The position numbers were made by a program, and so were the translations under genes. Positions 1-12,840 of a DNA stretch of 64,000 bases are shown one piece after another. Source of the stretch: Erythroxylum novogranatense (Eukaryota > Streptophyta > Magnoliopsida > Malpighiales > Erythroxylaceae); the NCBI GenBank assembly GCA_029891385.1, contig CM057224.1:7750001-7814000 (forward strand), in the 5' to 3' direction. Every line of letters starts with the position of its first letter. The stretch's first letter is position 1. The notes under the pieces are model-generated. The model was given only the letters and a program-made list of their open reading frames with translations, was not told the origin of the DNA and did not search any database.

Positions 1-2203
1 CAATATCATCTAATTCCGAAACATACTCACGAATCACATTTCGAATCCGGGACATCTTTTGTCAATAACACTATCTCATAAAACTCCATACGAACTAATT
101 CATAACGGCTTAGCAAATTCCCCCTGCTCAACCATCATTATTAATTTCACATCTTTCTTATTGCAATTTCCATGCAGTCCTCCTTCTATTCAAACTCAAA
201 ATTCAGATCTGTTTTCCAATCTCTCAATCGATTCATAATCTCTTGATCCTTAATTCAGACGCGTATAGCGCCCATATGTTATGCTTCCTTTTGCTTTGGT
301 TCCGATAGCCTCGATATCGATTTTCTGTTTTATACATTTGACAAAACACTCAGCATTGCTAGGAATTTCTCATTTATACACTCAAAATCTCCTTTTTTTT
401 CATATTCCATGCTCTCGATTCAATGATTGTCTCAGCTTTTCGATCTGTACTTGCATAAATACATCCAAGATGTTGCTTTACTCATACTGTCTCTAAACTT
501 TAAAACAATCGTTAGCGTAGAAGCTCTTAAACATGTATCAACTCAGTAACTCATAGGACCTTAGTTGGCTCCATATATATATATATAATCACTTCATTAT
601 GCTTCATTAGATTTGAGCCAAATCTCTTATACAACACCAGTGCATACAACAAACTTTCCAAATTCATGCGGTTTGATTTACATCAGAATCATTCTTCAAA
701 ATTCTCTTTCCTTCCATTAATCATATGCTTTATATATATATATATATATGTATTTTTCCTCACATATTCCGACTAGTCTCTCAATTCCTCGAATACTTTT
801 AATACATCATCAGATCTTTGATCACTTCAGTCTCCAATATTATAGTGTTATCGGTCCCTTTGGTTAGCATACCAATTTTATCATATTCCATGTGTTCTTG
901 ATTAGTCCTTGCGATTCCTTAAATAACTCGATCCCTTATGGAGGTACATTATCACACCTTCTTTTCAAATTTTCTGCCCATCGCAGTTACCTTTCCCAAG
1001 AAAATCATCTATACCATACTTTATCTTAGTTCTCTGATTCATCTCATAACTTGACTCTAGGAATTAAAATGACTCCATAAGCCATATCTGAAAATAGATC
1101 TCACATACCCACTCACATTATCGAGGTGGACTCTTAATAACCGGTCGCCACTTTTGAAAATTTATCCCGAATCCACCATTTACAAGAAGCAAATCCAAAA
1201 GGAGTACAAGATCCACATCCCAACTCCTAGAGACCTATCGTCTCATTTCAAACTTCCTCTCTCGCATCTCGGTTCCTTTTAAAACAACCCGATTGATCCA
1301 TACCGAGGTCTTTGTCCTCTAGACCATGGATGAATTACAGATTCCATTGTTGAATCGAGGAAGAACTTATAATCCCACTACTAGTCGAAAGACCTGCCGC
1401 CTATAGTCATACACTAACTTATCGGCCTTCGACCAATTCCACTTTGCTTGCATACTATCTTTCATTTGATTCACGTGAGTCATGTCATATTCAGATCGAT
1501 TCAAATACTTACCTTCAACATAATTCCATTACCAAAGTCAACGACACATCCATAAATCTGAATTCTTGCCTAACATATCGGACCACAAAATTCTTATTCC
1601 AATTAGTCATAATGTCCTTGCCTTATACTCAACCAAATACCCTTCTTCGTATTGGCTCTCATAGTCCAAACATTTAACAAATAGTTCACCCATATAACGG
1701 ATTCTATACTTATCCGTGCCCTTCTTTAGGGTGAGAAATCGGTGTAGCCGATCCTCGCAAAACTCCTCGTATTCCGTTACGAGGTGGCACCTACTCCTTC
1801 AATGCAAACACTAAAGTTTAACGTATATTCCTCAGCCAATTCGAAACATCATGAAATTTTGACCTCAATTCCACTAATCTCTTCTTAATGCGAATCATTA
1901 CCATCAAAAGGAATGTCGATAAGTACTCTGAACGAGGTTTAAATCATCTGACCGTTAAGGACGTCAACTTAACAATCCGAGACTTAAATTCTCAACTAAA
2001 GACTTTCGACACTTCCAATGTAATGGCATTGAATCAGAATCTGCCATAATTGCCTCTGCTTATCCACAACTTCCTTTTTCTCATGTCAGAGTATCATCAT
2101 TTTCCTATTAGATCTATCTCAAACTTTTATCAAGTTCTTATGCGTCTAATCCATACACACGCGCCCATGTAAGATCATAATACCGGCGCTCTGATACCAC
2201 AAA
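1..2203 (-). mobile_element. Element D interior, non-coding
   Basis: AT-rich sequence with no reading frame longer than about 80 codons and no recognisable gag, protease, RT or integrase motif on either strand. In minus sense the first bases after the primer site (…CTTACATGGGCG…) resemble the same position in element B, supporting common descent of the interiors. Short TA dinucleotide runs lie at about 575-590 and 731-750. Confidence 0.5.
2188..2199 (-). other. Primer binding site of element D
   Basis: Minus-strand TGGTATCAGAGC lies four bases beyond the LTR end (CCCAACA). It matches the plant consensus complementary to the 3' end of initiator Met-tRNA. It is one of only three unaltered copies of this site among the eight seen in the window. 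Confidence 0.85.
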
Positions 2204-4524
2204 TGTTGGGACCCGTTTTCGGAACCCAACTCATAACGAACGAATCACAGCTTAACTAAAGTCGCTTCATATATATATATATATATATATTTTCAATTAC
2301 ACAACATTCAGGGTAGTTTAAATTTCCAATTTGAAATTCGACAATTCCTCGATTCATTATATCTTTCATAATCAAAACATATCAATTAATTTATCAAAAT
2401 CATATTCTTCCTTTTCTTTTGCCAAATGACACTTAATACCCTTAATTTATCAAAAATTGGGCAGCACCTCCTCTAAAATCTCACTAGCCAAAAGTTTATC
2501 CAAAACCAACCATACACAAAACACTTCAATATCTCCAATCCATCACACAATTCCTTGGACCTCACGTAGGAATCCCATCATACACATTCACAAACCTATA
2601 TCTAAACATTTCCATAATTCTCAATCACATCTCAAGTCATAATCATAATTCACATTCATATATACTAACCATAATTTACTTACATAATTCAATCCTATAA
2701 TCATATACAAACTTTAATGGCATTACAAGCCACAATACAACAACAATATAGGAATCCCAATGCAAATACAAGGATACAAAATCCTTCTTTTTGTTCACCG
2801 ATCTTCTTCTCATTACCGTGGATGGGAATGAGGGGGTGAGCTTACGCTCAATGGGTAACAAGCTTATAACGAAAATAAGCAAAACCATTGAAAAGTTCGA
2901 ATTGAAATCGATGCCACATATTTCCAAAGTCAATGTTTAGAAGCATTGAAAAGATCATAATTGCTCCGCTTTCGGTCAAAATTTTAATTTGGAGCTTTGA
3001 TAAAACTAAAACTCATCGTGATTAAACACAAAACCATAACTTTTCTTTGTAAACTCACATTTGAAATTCATGTAACATAACTCTTCCTAATTCATCACAA
3101 ATCGACAATTAAGTAAACATTATAAATCATCATTCATTTCATAGCACATCACATGTCAAAATGCAAATGCACACATAACTACTCGAGAGTTCCAGACACA
3201 CACCGAAACCGAAGTTTACAGTGAACACATCGAGTCCATTTTGGATCTCGTAAGCCATAAGCGGGCAGTAGGAGAAGGCTTTTATTTTCTTTTGTCTCGT
3301 GCACGAGACTAACACAACGTTCTCTCTCGCCCAAACAAAGCACATATTCATTTTCACATGTTCACAATGCCATTCTCTAAGGCATATCGAAATCACAATC
3401 ATATGATCTTATGATCTCATGACATGTCATTCTCAGCATATTCATAAAATTTCAATGCATTTTTTTCCAAAATCACCATAATTCACAATAACAATTTCTT
3501 TCGAGCGTTTATAAGCAATAATGGAAGTAGTTGAAATCATTTAATCAATTGAGTTCAAACGACTTTTATTTCTTATATTTGAAAACACAAGAAAGCTTAG
3601 TGGCGATGTTATGGCTCATTTCTCAATCATAAACAAGGTACCCACCTCGATTCCATGCTAGGAACTTATCCAATGCTCCAATTTCTCCATTGCTTCCTTC
3701 TTTCTTCCAACATACTTTTTCCTAAACCATAAATACCCAAATTCAATATCATAAATATCATAATCCTCAAGATTAACTATAGGAACCCACTTCCAACATA
3801 TTTCCAAGCTATCTTAGTCATCAATTTACAAAGCCCCAATTTTCAAAATTGGGCATAAACCTAATTTATAATAATCCAAAATTAATCACCATCTTAGCAT
3901 AATCATCACAAATAACTTCAAAATCCACAACCCATAATATTTTCCATGATTCTAAACCAAAACTCAAGAAAAGCTCAAGACTTAAAAGTCGGCTCTTACC
4001 TCCATCTTCTCCATTTTGGATTTTCTTAGCTCATCTTGGAGCTCTCTTCATCTTCCACCTTTTCCCTCTTGGAGCATGCTCAAATCCTCCTTGAAAGCTC
4101 ACAAAATCGGAACTTAGCTGCTGTCTCTCTTTTCCCTCCATCATGAAACCACTCTTCTCTTTCTCTCTTCTTTCTTTCTTTTGTTCTATTCATTTCTCTA
4201 AGTATCGGGCTTCTCCTTCAAACAACAGACAGCCCTTATATTTATAATGCCATGTCATTTAATGAATGGCCAATGACTTAATTGCCCTGCCTTATAAGCC
4301 TACTAACTTAACCCTTTAAGTAAACTTCCAAAATTGCCCCTTCATTGATCTTCAAAACTGACATCTTGTCTGATTATTTCGATCAAGTAAATGAAGCCAT
4401 TTGATAAAACTTTCTTCTAGAGAAATGTTCTCCTATGTCTTACGAATCCAAAACCATGAGAATCGGATCGATTGGAGCTCTATAGCTCGAGATATCTCCA
4501 AAATACTGAAGTCTATTTTTCAGA

Positions 4525-5285
4525 CCCGAGGCTGAACACTACACCTAACTTCCGACCCGTATTTGGAAGTCTTAGAGGCTCAATTGTCGATCGGCTTCTT
4601 CATAACATTTGTAGCCTTATGTATCTAGTTTAATCAGAAACAAGAATCAACTCAATCCGAGCTCTAGCGAGTTCTAGCGACCTATAATACTGAGCACTGT
4701 TCGGCCGTTACAACACCAAGACTGAACACCACACTGAACTTCCAACCTATATTTGGAAGTGTTAGAGGCTAAATCATAGCTCGGCTCCTTCATAACATTT
4801 GTTGATATATGTCTCTAGTTTAATCAGAAACAAGAATCAACTCAATCCGAGCTCTAGCGAGTTCTAGCGACCTATAATACTGAGCACTGTTCGGCCGTTA
4901 CAACACCAAGACTGAACACCACACTGAACTTCCGACCTATATTTGGAAGTGTTAGAGGCTAAATCATAGCTCGTCTCCTTCATAACATTTGTTTATATAT
5001 GTCTCTAGTTTAATCAGAAACAAGAATCAACTCAATCCGAGCTCTAGCGAGTTCTAGCGACCTATAATACTGAGCACTATTCGGCCGTTACAACACCAAG
5101 ACTGAACACCATACTGAACTTCCGACCTATATTTGGAAGTATTAGAGGCTAAATCATAGCTCGGCTCCTTCATAACATTTGTATATATATGTCTATAGTT
5201 TAATCAGAAACAAGAATCAATTCAATCCGAGCTCTATAGCTCAAGATATATCCAAAATACCAAACACTATTCAAACTTTTACAAC
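4525..5285. repeat. 190-bp tandem repeat, about four copies
   Basis: The phrase TTTAATCAGAAACAAGAATC recurs at about 4630, 4820, 5010 and 5200, exactly 190 bp apart, and TGAACAC recurs at 4533, 4723, 4913 and 5103. Units contain GAGCTCTAGCGAGTTCTAGC and CTGTTCGGCCGTTACAAC. The middle copies are nearly identical; the outer two diverge. It lies wholly inside the LTR of element D. Confidence 0.9.
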
Positions 5286-5480
5286 TGATCGGCTCATTAT
5301 AATCCGAGCTATCTTTCTCCATTTAATGCAAAAAATGATCTATCTATCATGTAAAGATAGAAAAATGTCTTAGGAGTCCAACGCTTTAAGAATCGGGTCG
5401 ATCGGATGTCGGACGAAAAAGTTATGGCCAAAACAAGGAAGAGAGGTCGATTCGCTCAGTGTCGGTCGATCGCACGCACT

Positions 5481-5606
5481 GTCGGTCTCCCGCACCAGGT
5501 CGGTCGCCCGCACCAGGTCGGTCTCCCGCACCAGGTCGGTCGCCCGCACCAGGTCGGTCGCCCGCACCAGGTCGGTCTCCCGCACCAGGTCGGTCTCCCA
5601 CACCAG
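5481..5606. repeat. 18-bp GC-rich minisatellite, seven copies
   Basis: Seven head-to-tail units of GTCGGTCTCCCGCACCAG, alternating TCTCCC and TCGCCC, start every 18 bp from 5481. A partial unit precedes and another follows. The block is much more GC-rich than the surrounding LTR and occupies the position held by GC-rich cassettes in the LTRs of elements A and B. Confidence 0.93.
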
Positions 5607-6819
5607 GTCGGTCGGCCTTGTGCGCCCGCGTAGGTCGCTTGACCACTCTGATCCAACCTCTGAATTTCAAACGTTCATATCTTTTGACTCCGAGCTCCAA
5701 ATGACACGCGGTTTGTTTCGTTGGAAAGCTAAGAGATAGCTCTACCATTTTCAAGAAGGACTCACAAGCAAGCTCGGACTCTAAAGGGATCAAAAGTTTA
5801 CACAATGATGACTGATTGATAATTTCTCAACAGTACCAAAACTTACAAACATCATAACTTTTGATCCAGAGCTCCAAATTTAACAAACTTGGTGTCTATG
5901 GAAAGCTTAAAGAAAGATCTACAACTTTCATGAAGATCACCAACCCCAATTCCAACTATATAAAGGTCAAAAGTAGCCTCAAAGATCTGTCTGTGATCTG
6001 CCATTTAGACAGCCCCTGTACCCAACTCTAGCAACTCACATTAACCCCTCCAAAACTAGCTCATACACATCATGGACAAGCTCTACAACTTGTCTACCAC
6101 TCTCCATAAGACTAAATGATTCTATCCTATCTAAATCAGTCCAGAAATTGCAGTACAACACACATTCTCAAAATTGACCACATGAACACATCGGTCCGAA
6201 TTTCATATTAAGCAGTATTCAAACTTCACAATTTCACATCTTTCAGCCTCCACATCCACAAATTGCGTATTATACATCAACAATAGCTCACATTCAAAAT
6301 TCATCAACTCATCATCCCTACTTAAGTCCTCCATACACAATTAGTTAAACACATTCTACGTCGAGCATCAAGCCATTTCTCAAATCATCCATAAGCCACA
6401 AAATACAACTTTGGGAATAAATTTAAAAGCAACCACATATCACACAAAGTCCATGTACAAGGTTCATATACACAACTTATGGCACATTTTCAAATCAATG
6501 CAAGGTCATACTTGAACAAGCATGGGTAGAACACAATAAAAGGTTCTTTACAAAACTTTAGTGGGCATTTCTAGCCCCGATAAATCGAAGTCTCAAAATT
6601 TGCAATTTCAAAGAAGTTACATAAATAGTAACTATCTGGACTTACTTTTCAATTATAAAGATGTTACCCATAATACAACATACACAAAAACCCATTTCAC
6701 GCTTTAACCCCCAAATATCATTTAAAATTTCTCCAATTCACATTACCCAAATAAACATTTAACATCACTAATTCCTCATTTAATAATTCTGACGTCCAAT
6801 TAAAGTTCGGGGTCCAACA

Positions 6820-7784
6820 CCCTACCAACTTATTTCTTTTATTCTCTTTTTACTCCTTACTAACATTACTTAAGCCCAAGCCCAACTTCTCTTCTTCCTT
6901 CCTTCCTTTTTATTCTCCCACTAACATAACTCAAGGCCCACTTATCTTCATTTAAACCCATTTCATTTTCTCTTCTCTTTTCATTTCATTTGGACCCAAA
7001 GCCCAATTAACACATTAAATTACTTCCAATTCATTTAAATCAACTAACACATTTAATACTTGCCATCTAACTCATTTAATCACATTTATCTATTACCTAA
7101 CTCATTTAATGTCATATGCTAATTCATGCTAACTTTACTAAATACTATACTAATTCACCCCATTAATCTAATCATGCTTGATTTATCATAAAAAAAAATT
7201 CTGGGGGTAACAACTTGAACTTGACAGTTCGTCCTGATCATAAATTTAATGATATGGTTGATAGTCAGAAACCACTGTAAACTGAAACAATTACTATCTG
7301 TACTCTGCGTGGAAGCGTGAGAATGGGGATGCAATGGATACACTAAGTTCATGGTCCTACTAGTTGGTGTTCTCTTATTGTCAATCGCCTCTTCTTTTAA
7401 TTCCCAACTAGATACTGACTTCCCACAAGCTATTCCCAGGATCTCCCATGACATACCTCTCTGAAGTATTCAATTGGATATTTTGTTTTCACTTCAATTT
7501 GATATGCTAATAATGAAATTACCACGACTCTTGCAATGAAAATTAATGTTTAATAATTGTACGGTTTCCCATCTTCTCCAAGAATTAACAACTAGAATTA
7601 AGTAAAACATTTAAAATTAATCAAATTAAGGGCCTTGAACTCGAGTTGGTGTGAATGAGGTAGAGAAATAAACATCAACGAAGTTAAACAAGCAAATTCC
7701 ATTTGATTACTACTCCAACTTCAACGCAGTAATCCATGTTTTTGGCTCTTACGCTGTTTCAAATAGGAGGCATCAATGAAAATG
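6820..7784. other. Unassigned sequence between elements D and Tat
   Basis: The first 330 bp are pyrimidine-rich with scattered CATTTAAT and AAGCCCAA words; the rest is unique-looking. A 37-codon plus frame at 7351-7464 begins with a hydrophobic stretch (LLVGVLLLSIASS), and an overlapping minus frame covers 7155-7454. Neither matches a family I recognise. This may be the host sequence into which the Tat element inserted, or an older unrecognised repeat. Confidence 0.4.
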
Positions 7785-7789
7785 TATTC

Positions 7790-8209
7790 TGGTTCAGCCT
7801 GATCCTGGCGATGCTGCACATTGCCGTTTGGATCCATGAGTTTGACTGTCTTCTGGCAAGAGTTCCTGCAAAACAACACAAGGCACGCCGGGGGTTGATA
7901 TCCGGCAGGCCCCTCCAACGCTTAAGTTAGTCTTTTTGGTGAGGGTTTGATAGCTAAGAACAGAGAAGCTAGGATTCTGATTACGTACCCGTATTATGAC
8001 AAAGTTATACCTTATATATGGGATGGTTGCTAGGTTTAAGTCTTTACGTATGCATGGGAGACTTCCACCTGCGAGTGGGCCATGTATGCGTGGACTAGAG
8101 CATGGGCCTATCATAGTCAATAGGGATTAGGTCAATCCTTGCGGGATGGATCAATGGGCCCATGAGTTGTTTTTAGTGGGTTTGGGCCTAGCACGACCTA
8201 CCCAACCAT
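7790..8209 (-). repeat. 3' LTR of the Tat element (420 bp)
   Basis: In minus sense it begins TGGTTGGGTAGG and ends GGCTGAACCA. It aligns along its length with 59671-60089. The flanking TATTC at 7785-7789 is the target duplication. Confidence 0.92.
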
Positions 8210-8223
8210 AAGCCCCCTACTCC
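8210..8223 (-). other. Polypurine tract of the Tat element
   Basis: Minus-strand GGAGTAGGGGGCTTA abuts the 3' LTR start, the expected position of the plus-strand DNA primer. Confidence 0.75.
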
Positions 8224-8899
8224 TCGAGTCTGAGCAAGGAGAAGGGTCAAAGGAGTACATAAAGATCTTGTAGCTCGTCTGTGGGACAGCTCGGGGTAGA
8301 CCCGATCGGTTGGATATCAACGGATAGTACATGACTGCTCGTGCTAGGATCGATCGGTTGAGTGTTCCGATCGGTCGGTATCGACACTTATTGCGTGACA
8401 GCTCGTACTAAGAGAGTTCAGGCGAATATCTATGCTGAGCGCGTGAAGGTACTTTATTTAATCATTACTGATGACGTGGCCCTCTGACAGATTTTCAGAA
8501 TCTGAAACGAAACGTCTTTGTAGCCTTTGTGCAGCTGTCACGTATGTCCTTTTAATTGCCGCGCCACTCTGGGTTTCGAATAACCCTAATTTACCTCAAC
8601 TCAGATTCTGCCACGTGTCTGAGCTTGGTTCGGATTTTCTCCATGCGTCGAGCTTTGATTGGGGCATCCATTCGACCGATCTTTTATAAGTACTCAAGGT
8701 CGATAGACTGCAGATTTTCTTTACGCTTGTTTTGTTCTCCGGCTTTCATCCTACTTTCATTTGTATTTTCTTGCCCACAGTCTCCGGAGCTTTCTTTCAA
8801 CCGCCACCCAATTTTCTAACCTCAAATCACCAAATAAGTACGTCCTTTTCCCTCGTCTCCTCCTCTAAAGTTTTTCTCAAAGGTTTCCTCTTAGTAAGC
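8224..8899 (+). promoter_or_regulatory. Candidate antisense promoter and leader for the Tat aORF
   Basis: This stretch lies between the 3' LTR and the first plausible start codon of the antisense ORF. A TATAAG box sits at 8685-8690 (TTTTATAAGTACTC), about 210 bp upstream of ATG 8900. The sequence is rich in CGATCGGT words. A promoter driving the antisense strand is inferred from position and the TATA box only. Confidence 0.35.
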
Positions 8900-10383
8900 A
8901 TGTTGTTGGCCAGTTCTAGAAGTGTGGTAAGAGGTATTGAAGAAATATCTAAGAGAGAACGGAAGGATGGGTTGGTCGTGGAGGAGCCACCGAGAGATAA
9001 ATCGACGATGACCATGGCGGAGCTAAAACGGTCGATCATCAGGAATAATATCCCTATGTCCTAGGGGCCTAGGATGGCCTTAGGGAATGAACGAATCCAC
9101 AACAATTTGAGTGGGTATATTGCTGTTTTTGATAGTTTCTTTTCAATTGGTGGCGTGAGGCTCCCGAATGTCCCGATTATTCACGAGGTGTGCGTCGATT
9201 TCTAATTGATGCCGACCTAGATTCCTCCGAATGGTTGGAGGTTCATTAACGGCCTGGCCTTGCTTTGCCATTAATTTGGCCGTTTGCCTTCGGTTGGGAT
9301 CCTACGCCATTTTTTGAGGATGAATCAAAGTTCAAGCTCTGGGCCCGGGATCCCTTACTTGCAGTATAGGGATGCCCGATATCGTTCGACTGGAACGGCC
9401 TAAAAAATTACTTCTTGACGAACGAAGTACTTTTTTGTGAAGCCCCCAGGATCCTCCTTCGAATCCCAGTCGTGGAGGTATCCTTTAGTCGAGCGGTGGA
9501 ATGACACATCGAGCCTATCTCTTAGTAGAGAGGAGTGGGAGGTGGTCGGTCGCATAAAGGGGCTCGGTCGATATGACTTCGCTCAGCTCATTTTGGGATA
9601 TCGCAGGGGGGCCTCGATCGATTCCTTTCTAATCAACCCCCCGCTATAAATTAGCAGGCTAGGAGAGGAAACCGCCCCGTCTGGTTGACTCTTCGTGGTT
9701 GAATTATTTGTTGTATTTGTAAGTATTGGTTTCGCTTTTTGACCTGTTTTATTGCTGTGTATCCATGGCGAGGATAGAAGATTTTGTCAGGTCCTCCCCT
9801 CCCCCTAAATCCAAAAAGCAGGCCAAAGGGAAGAAACAGAGGAAGGAGGTAGAGACCGGTGAAGGCGCCGCTCCGCCAGTAGAGCCAGGCCATTCTACAG
9901 TGTTGTTGGCCCCTCCGCCCATTGAAGACTGTCCTGTCGTGTTGCTGTCATTGCCGATCGTGCTAGTGAGTGCGGGCTGAGCGGGTTCGAAAGAGGAGGA
10001 GATGGAGCCTCCACTCAAAAGGAAGAGGACCGCTCGGAGTACCGGCCGGTCGTCTAGTCAGCAGGAGAAAAGAGGGGGGAAAAGCGAATACCCCATTTGA
10101 ATAAGGGCAAAGGGAAGGAGCAAGCCTCTAGTGGCGATCGATGGGAGTTCGCGGTCAGCTTTGACAAGGCTGTGTCGCTTAAAGATGCTGGTGTGGCTCA
10201 GCAGATTGCCCAGAAGGCCGTTCCTCCTACGGATGAGGATTTTTTGGACGTGTTGGACAATAAAAAGCTGATGGCTCGTCTCGTCCGCAGCTGTGTCAGA
10301 GATATGATATACACCTCTAAAATGTATCAACGTCTGGATCAGCTCGATGACGTGAATCGGACAATGGATCGAGAGGTTCATGA
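8900..10383 (+). pseudogene. Tat antisense ORF (aORF), N-terminal part
   Basis: Broken plus-strand reading frames, antisense to the host Tat element. Successive pieces read MLLASSRSVVRGIEE... (8900-9064), then SGYIAVFDSFFSIGGVRLP (about 9110-9170), PPNGWRFINGLALLCH (about 9220-9270), SWRYPLVERWND (within 9437-9649), a Lys/Pro-rich piece (9765-9980), and a helical segment ending TMDREVHD (10097-10383). The order resembles the plant 'putative gypsy type transposon' protein family (PF04195 from memory), found as antisense extra ORFs in Tat elements. Frameshifts and stops separate the pieces; some gaps may have been introns. Element A interrupts it between His and Asp codons, and the frame resumes at 22254. 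Its function is unknown. Confidence 0.65.
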
Positions 10384-11960
10384 TGTAACATCCCACCCCC
10401 TCCTGGAAGGGTAAAATAGTAAAATTGGTATAGGATGAGACTAATAGGGAATATTTAGTACTGTTCATGCATAATGAGATTGATACAGTATCAATTGTGT
10501 ACATGGAATTCTGATAAATGCATTCATGACATTCCGGTAATTGGGCCTAACGGCATTTTATTGTGATTAACGTGGTTAATGGGTTTGGAAAATTATTCGA
10601 GCGCCTTTAAATTGTTTTCTATTTTCTGGAATTATAGGAATTTTCTGGAATTTTTGGAGAAAATTCCGGACCGCAAAATCGCCATGGCAGCCTAAACATG
10701 TTTGGGGTAGAAAAGGCGATTTTGTGATTGAAAATTATTTGGAGTGCATTGTTACTGTTTTATAATTTTAGAGAATTTCATTAATTCTCGAAAAATAATT
10801 GGAAATTCTCGGATCGGATAAATCGCCAATTAGCGAACCAAATTCGTTCTCGAGCAAAAATCGCTACCCACCGATCATTGTAATATTGGGTATTTTATTT
10901 TGGGACTGAAAGTAGGGTCATTGGAGTGAAATGGAGTAAAATTTTGATCGGATTAATAAATTGATATCTTGACTTTTCTTAAAATAATTGACCAATGGTA
11001 AGTTGCCATTAAAAGGCAACATTTAATGCACTTCTTTTCTCTCGATTATTGCCTTAGAAAAGAAGGAAAGGAGGAATTTTTATGGTTTATATTACTCACC
11101 ACCGAAAACCTACTCTCATTTCTCTTCTCCATCGATTTTCTTCTCTTTAAGAAATCCTTCCTCCAAATCTTACCAAGCCACTTCCTTTCCTTGATAAACC
11201 TACACATGTTGGGGTTAGAAGTGAGTGGAGAAGTGGTTGTGGTAGATAGCAAAGAAAGAATTGAAAGGAATTGAAGATTTGAAAGCTTTATAGGAGGTAA
11301 GTGTTAATTGAAGGTTTTAAGCTTTAATTAAGTTGTACATATTGGTTTAATGATGAATTGAATGCCATGGTAGTTAGGAGTCATAAATGGAGCATTTATT
11401 ATGCTTAGGGATGCATTAAATTGATGACTTATATGGATGGAATTAGTGGGTATAAGGTTAGGTTGAATTATGAATTGAAAATAGTGGTTAGAAGTGGATA
11501 TGGTTTGATTTTGAATTGATTATGGATAATTAATTGAGTATCTGAATTGAGGAATTTAATGCAGTAAATTGTTCAGTATTAACCCTAGTATATGTGTGAC
11601 TGGAGTAAGATTTAATTTGTATTTTATTGTGATGTTTAATGATGTGAAAAAGGTATTGGGAGTGGTTGAACTAAGGTTAACCTTAAATCTGGAAAGTTGG
11701 AATTATAAGTGATGTTACTGTTTTATTCATAACTTATTGTGTAGAAATGCAAATAAGGTAAGGTTAGTGGCCACTGAAACTTTGGACTGTTGGCTCCAAT
11801 TTAGTGTGAAATAGGTGTTGTTGAATTTCAATGATAGAAGGGTGAAATTTTGCATGGAAAGTTACTGTTCCATTGCCTGTAAACAGTAACCGAAACCACA
11901 ACATATGAACTTTGCCGATTTTTATGAATTAATTGAGATGGAATTTGGGAGAATGGTCTT

Positions 11961-12745
11961 CATGGAAGTTGTAGCATATTTGATTATCTTTCCATTGCTA
12001 CTAATCTTGCTATTTTTCGAATTGTGTATTGGGAGATATGAATTGATTACTAATGACTGGTTTTGAGCATTTTGGATGAAACCTAGTTTAAGTGTGATTT
12101 TGTGAGTTTACTGATTGGAGGCAATTTTAACATTTTAAGTGGACTGAATTGGTGTGAGTGAGCTTCTGAAAAGTTGTAGAGGAAAAGATTACCTTGAAAA
12201 TGACATATGGTTTGTAATTTTTAGAAGTCAGAATTGGGAGTTATGATTTTCAAAACTGACCCTACATTAGGTTATGAGTGGCTGATCATAACAGAAACTT
12301 CCATAACAATTTTAAATTGTTAGAGATCGAATTGGATGTTGAGTGCTTCATGAAAATTGAAGTTTGAGATGTTATCTTTACAAGGATATAAAGTTCTGAT
12401 TTTATTGACTTATATACTGGAAGTTATGCTTCTTGTAAGATTACTGCCCAAAGTGAAGGATTTCAGGGACAGTGACATTGAATGAATTAATTTACTGGCT
12501 TAGCAATAGAATTTGATTTTGGGTTGTTCATGAAAGTTGTAGAGGACATTGTGAACTTATTGACCATATTTTTGTGGTAATTTATTACTAAGGAATCAGT
12601 GAATTATGCAATTGTCAATGTACTGCCCAGTGTTGAGGGAAATTGATTAGGCAGAAGGTTTGATGGATTACTTGAGACTCTTAAGGTTGGATTTGAATTT
12701 TTTGGTCTTCTTGAGAATTGTAGAGCTTTTCATAAGCTTTCCAAT
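11961..12745 (+). repeat. Degenerate ~180-bp periodic motif in LTR A
   Basis: Versions of CATGAAAGTTGTAGAGGA recur at about 11961, 12166, 12349, 12529 and 12710 (spacing about 205, 183, 180 and 181 bp), each followed by a loosely conserved CTTTCCA-type tail. The copies are far diverged, so this looks like an old tandem duplication. The second LTR repeats the set about 7.7 kb downstream. Confidence 0.6.
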
Positions 12746-12840
12746 GAGGTATAGTGGGCATTTTTCTGATTTGTATGCTAAAAGTTAGAGTAGTTGGAAA
12801 TTAGGAATTTAAATCTGGAAAAAGAAAAGGGCAGCAGGAA

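Larger units (their letters stand above)
1..6819 (-). mobile_element. LARD-like LTR element D (partial, runs off left edge)
   Basis: This is the 5' end of a large minus-strand LTR retrotransposon: one complete LTR (2204-6819) followed, in minus sense, by a primer binding site and about 2.2 kb of interior that leaves the window. Orientation is fixed by the primer site next to the left LTR boundary. No gag or pol domain is readable in the interior, which suggests a non-autonomous derivative. The LTR start resembles that of element C (TGTTGGACCCCGAAC), so the two are related. The other LTR and the target duplication lie outside the window; if the duplication is 5 bp, the right copy would be CACCC at 6820-6824. 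Confidence 0.75.
2204..6819 (-). repeat. 5' LTR of element D (4616 bp)
   Basis: In minus sense the LTR starts TGTTGGACCCCGAAC (right edge) and ends GGGTCCCAACA (left edge), giving TG...CA termini. Internal structure in minus sense: degenerate GTTGTAGAG-type motifs near 6070, 5900 and 5725; an 18-bp minisatellite (5481-5606); the block TCCGACATCCGAT near 5400; then a 190-bp tandem repeat (4525-5285). A TA repeat lies at about 2266-2290. The short frames over the minisatellite (repeating PTWCGR or PGAGDR) are by-products of the repeat and are not called as genes. Confidence 0.75.

Noticed and set aside
5406..5805. Overlapping open frames of 65-127 codons on both strands
   Set aside because: They are produced by the 18-bp GC-rich minisatellite, whose length is a multiple of three; no family similarity or start context.
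7351..7464. 37-codon plus frame with a signal-peptide-like start, and the 99-codon minus frame at 7155-7454
   Set aside because: Too short, overlapping each other, no recognised family, and no exon structure around them. Mentioned only as possible host sequence.
8471..8819. Plus frames of 72-87 codons upstream of the Tat aORF
   Set aside because: They overlap in different frames, show no similarity to the aORF family, and lie where a promoter and leader are expected.
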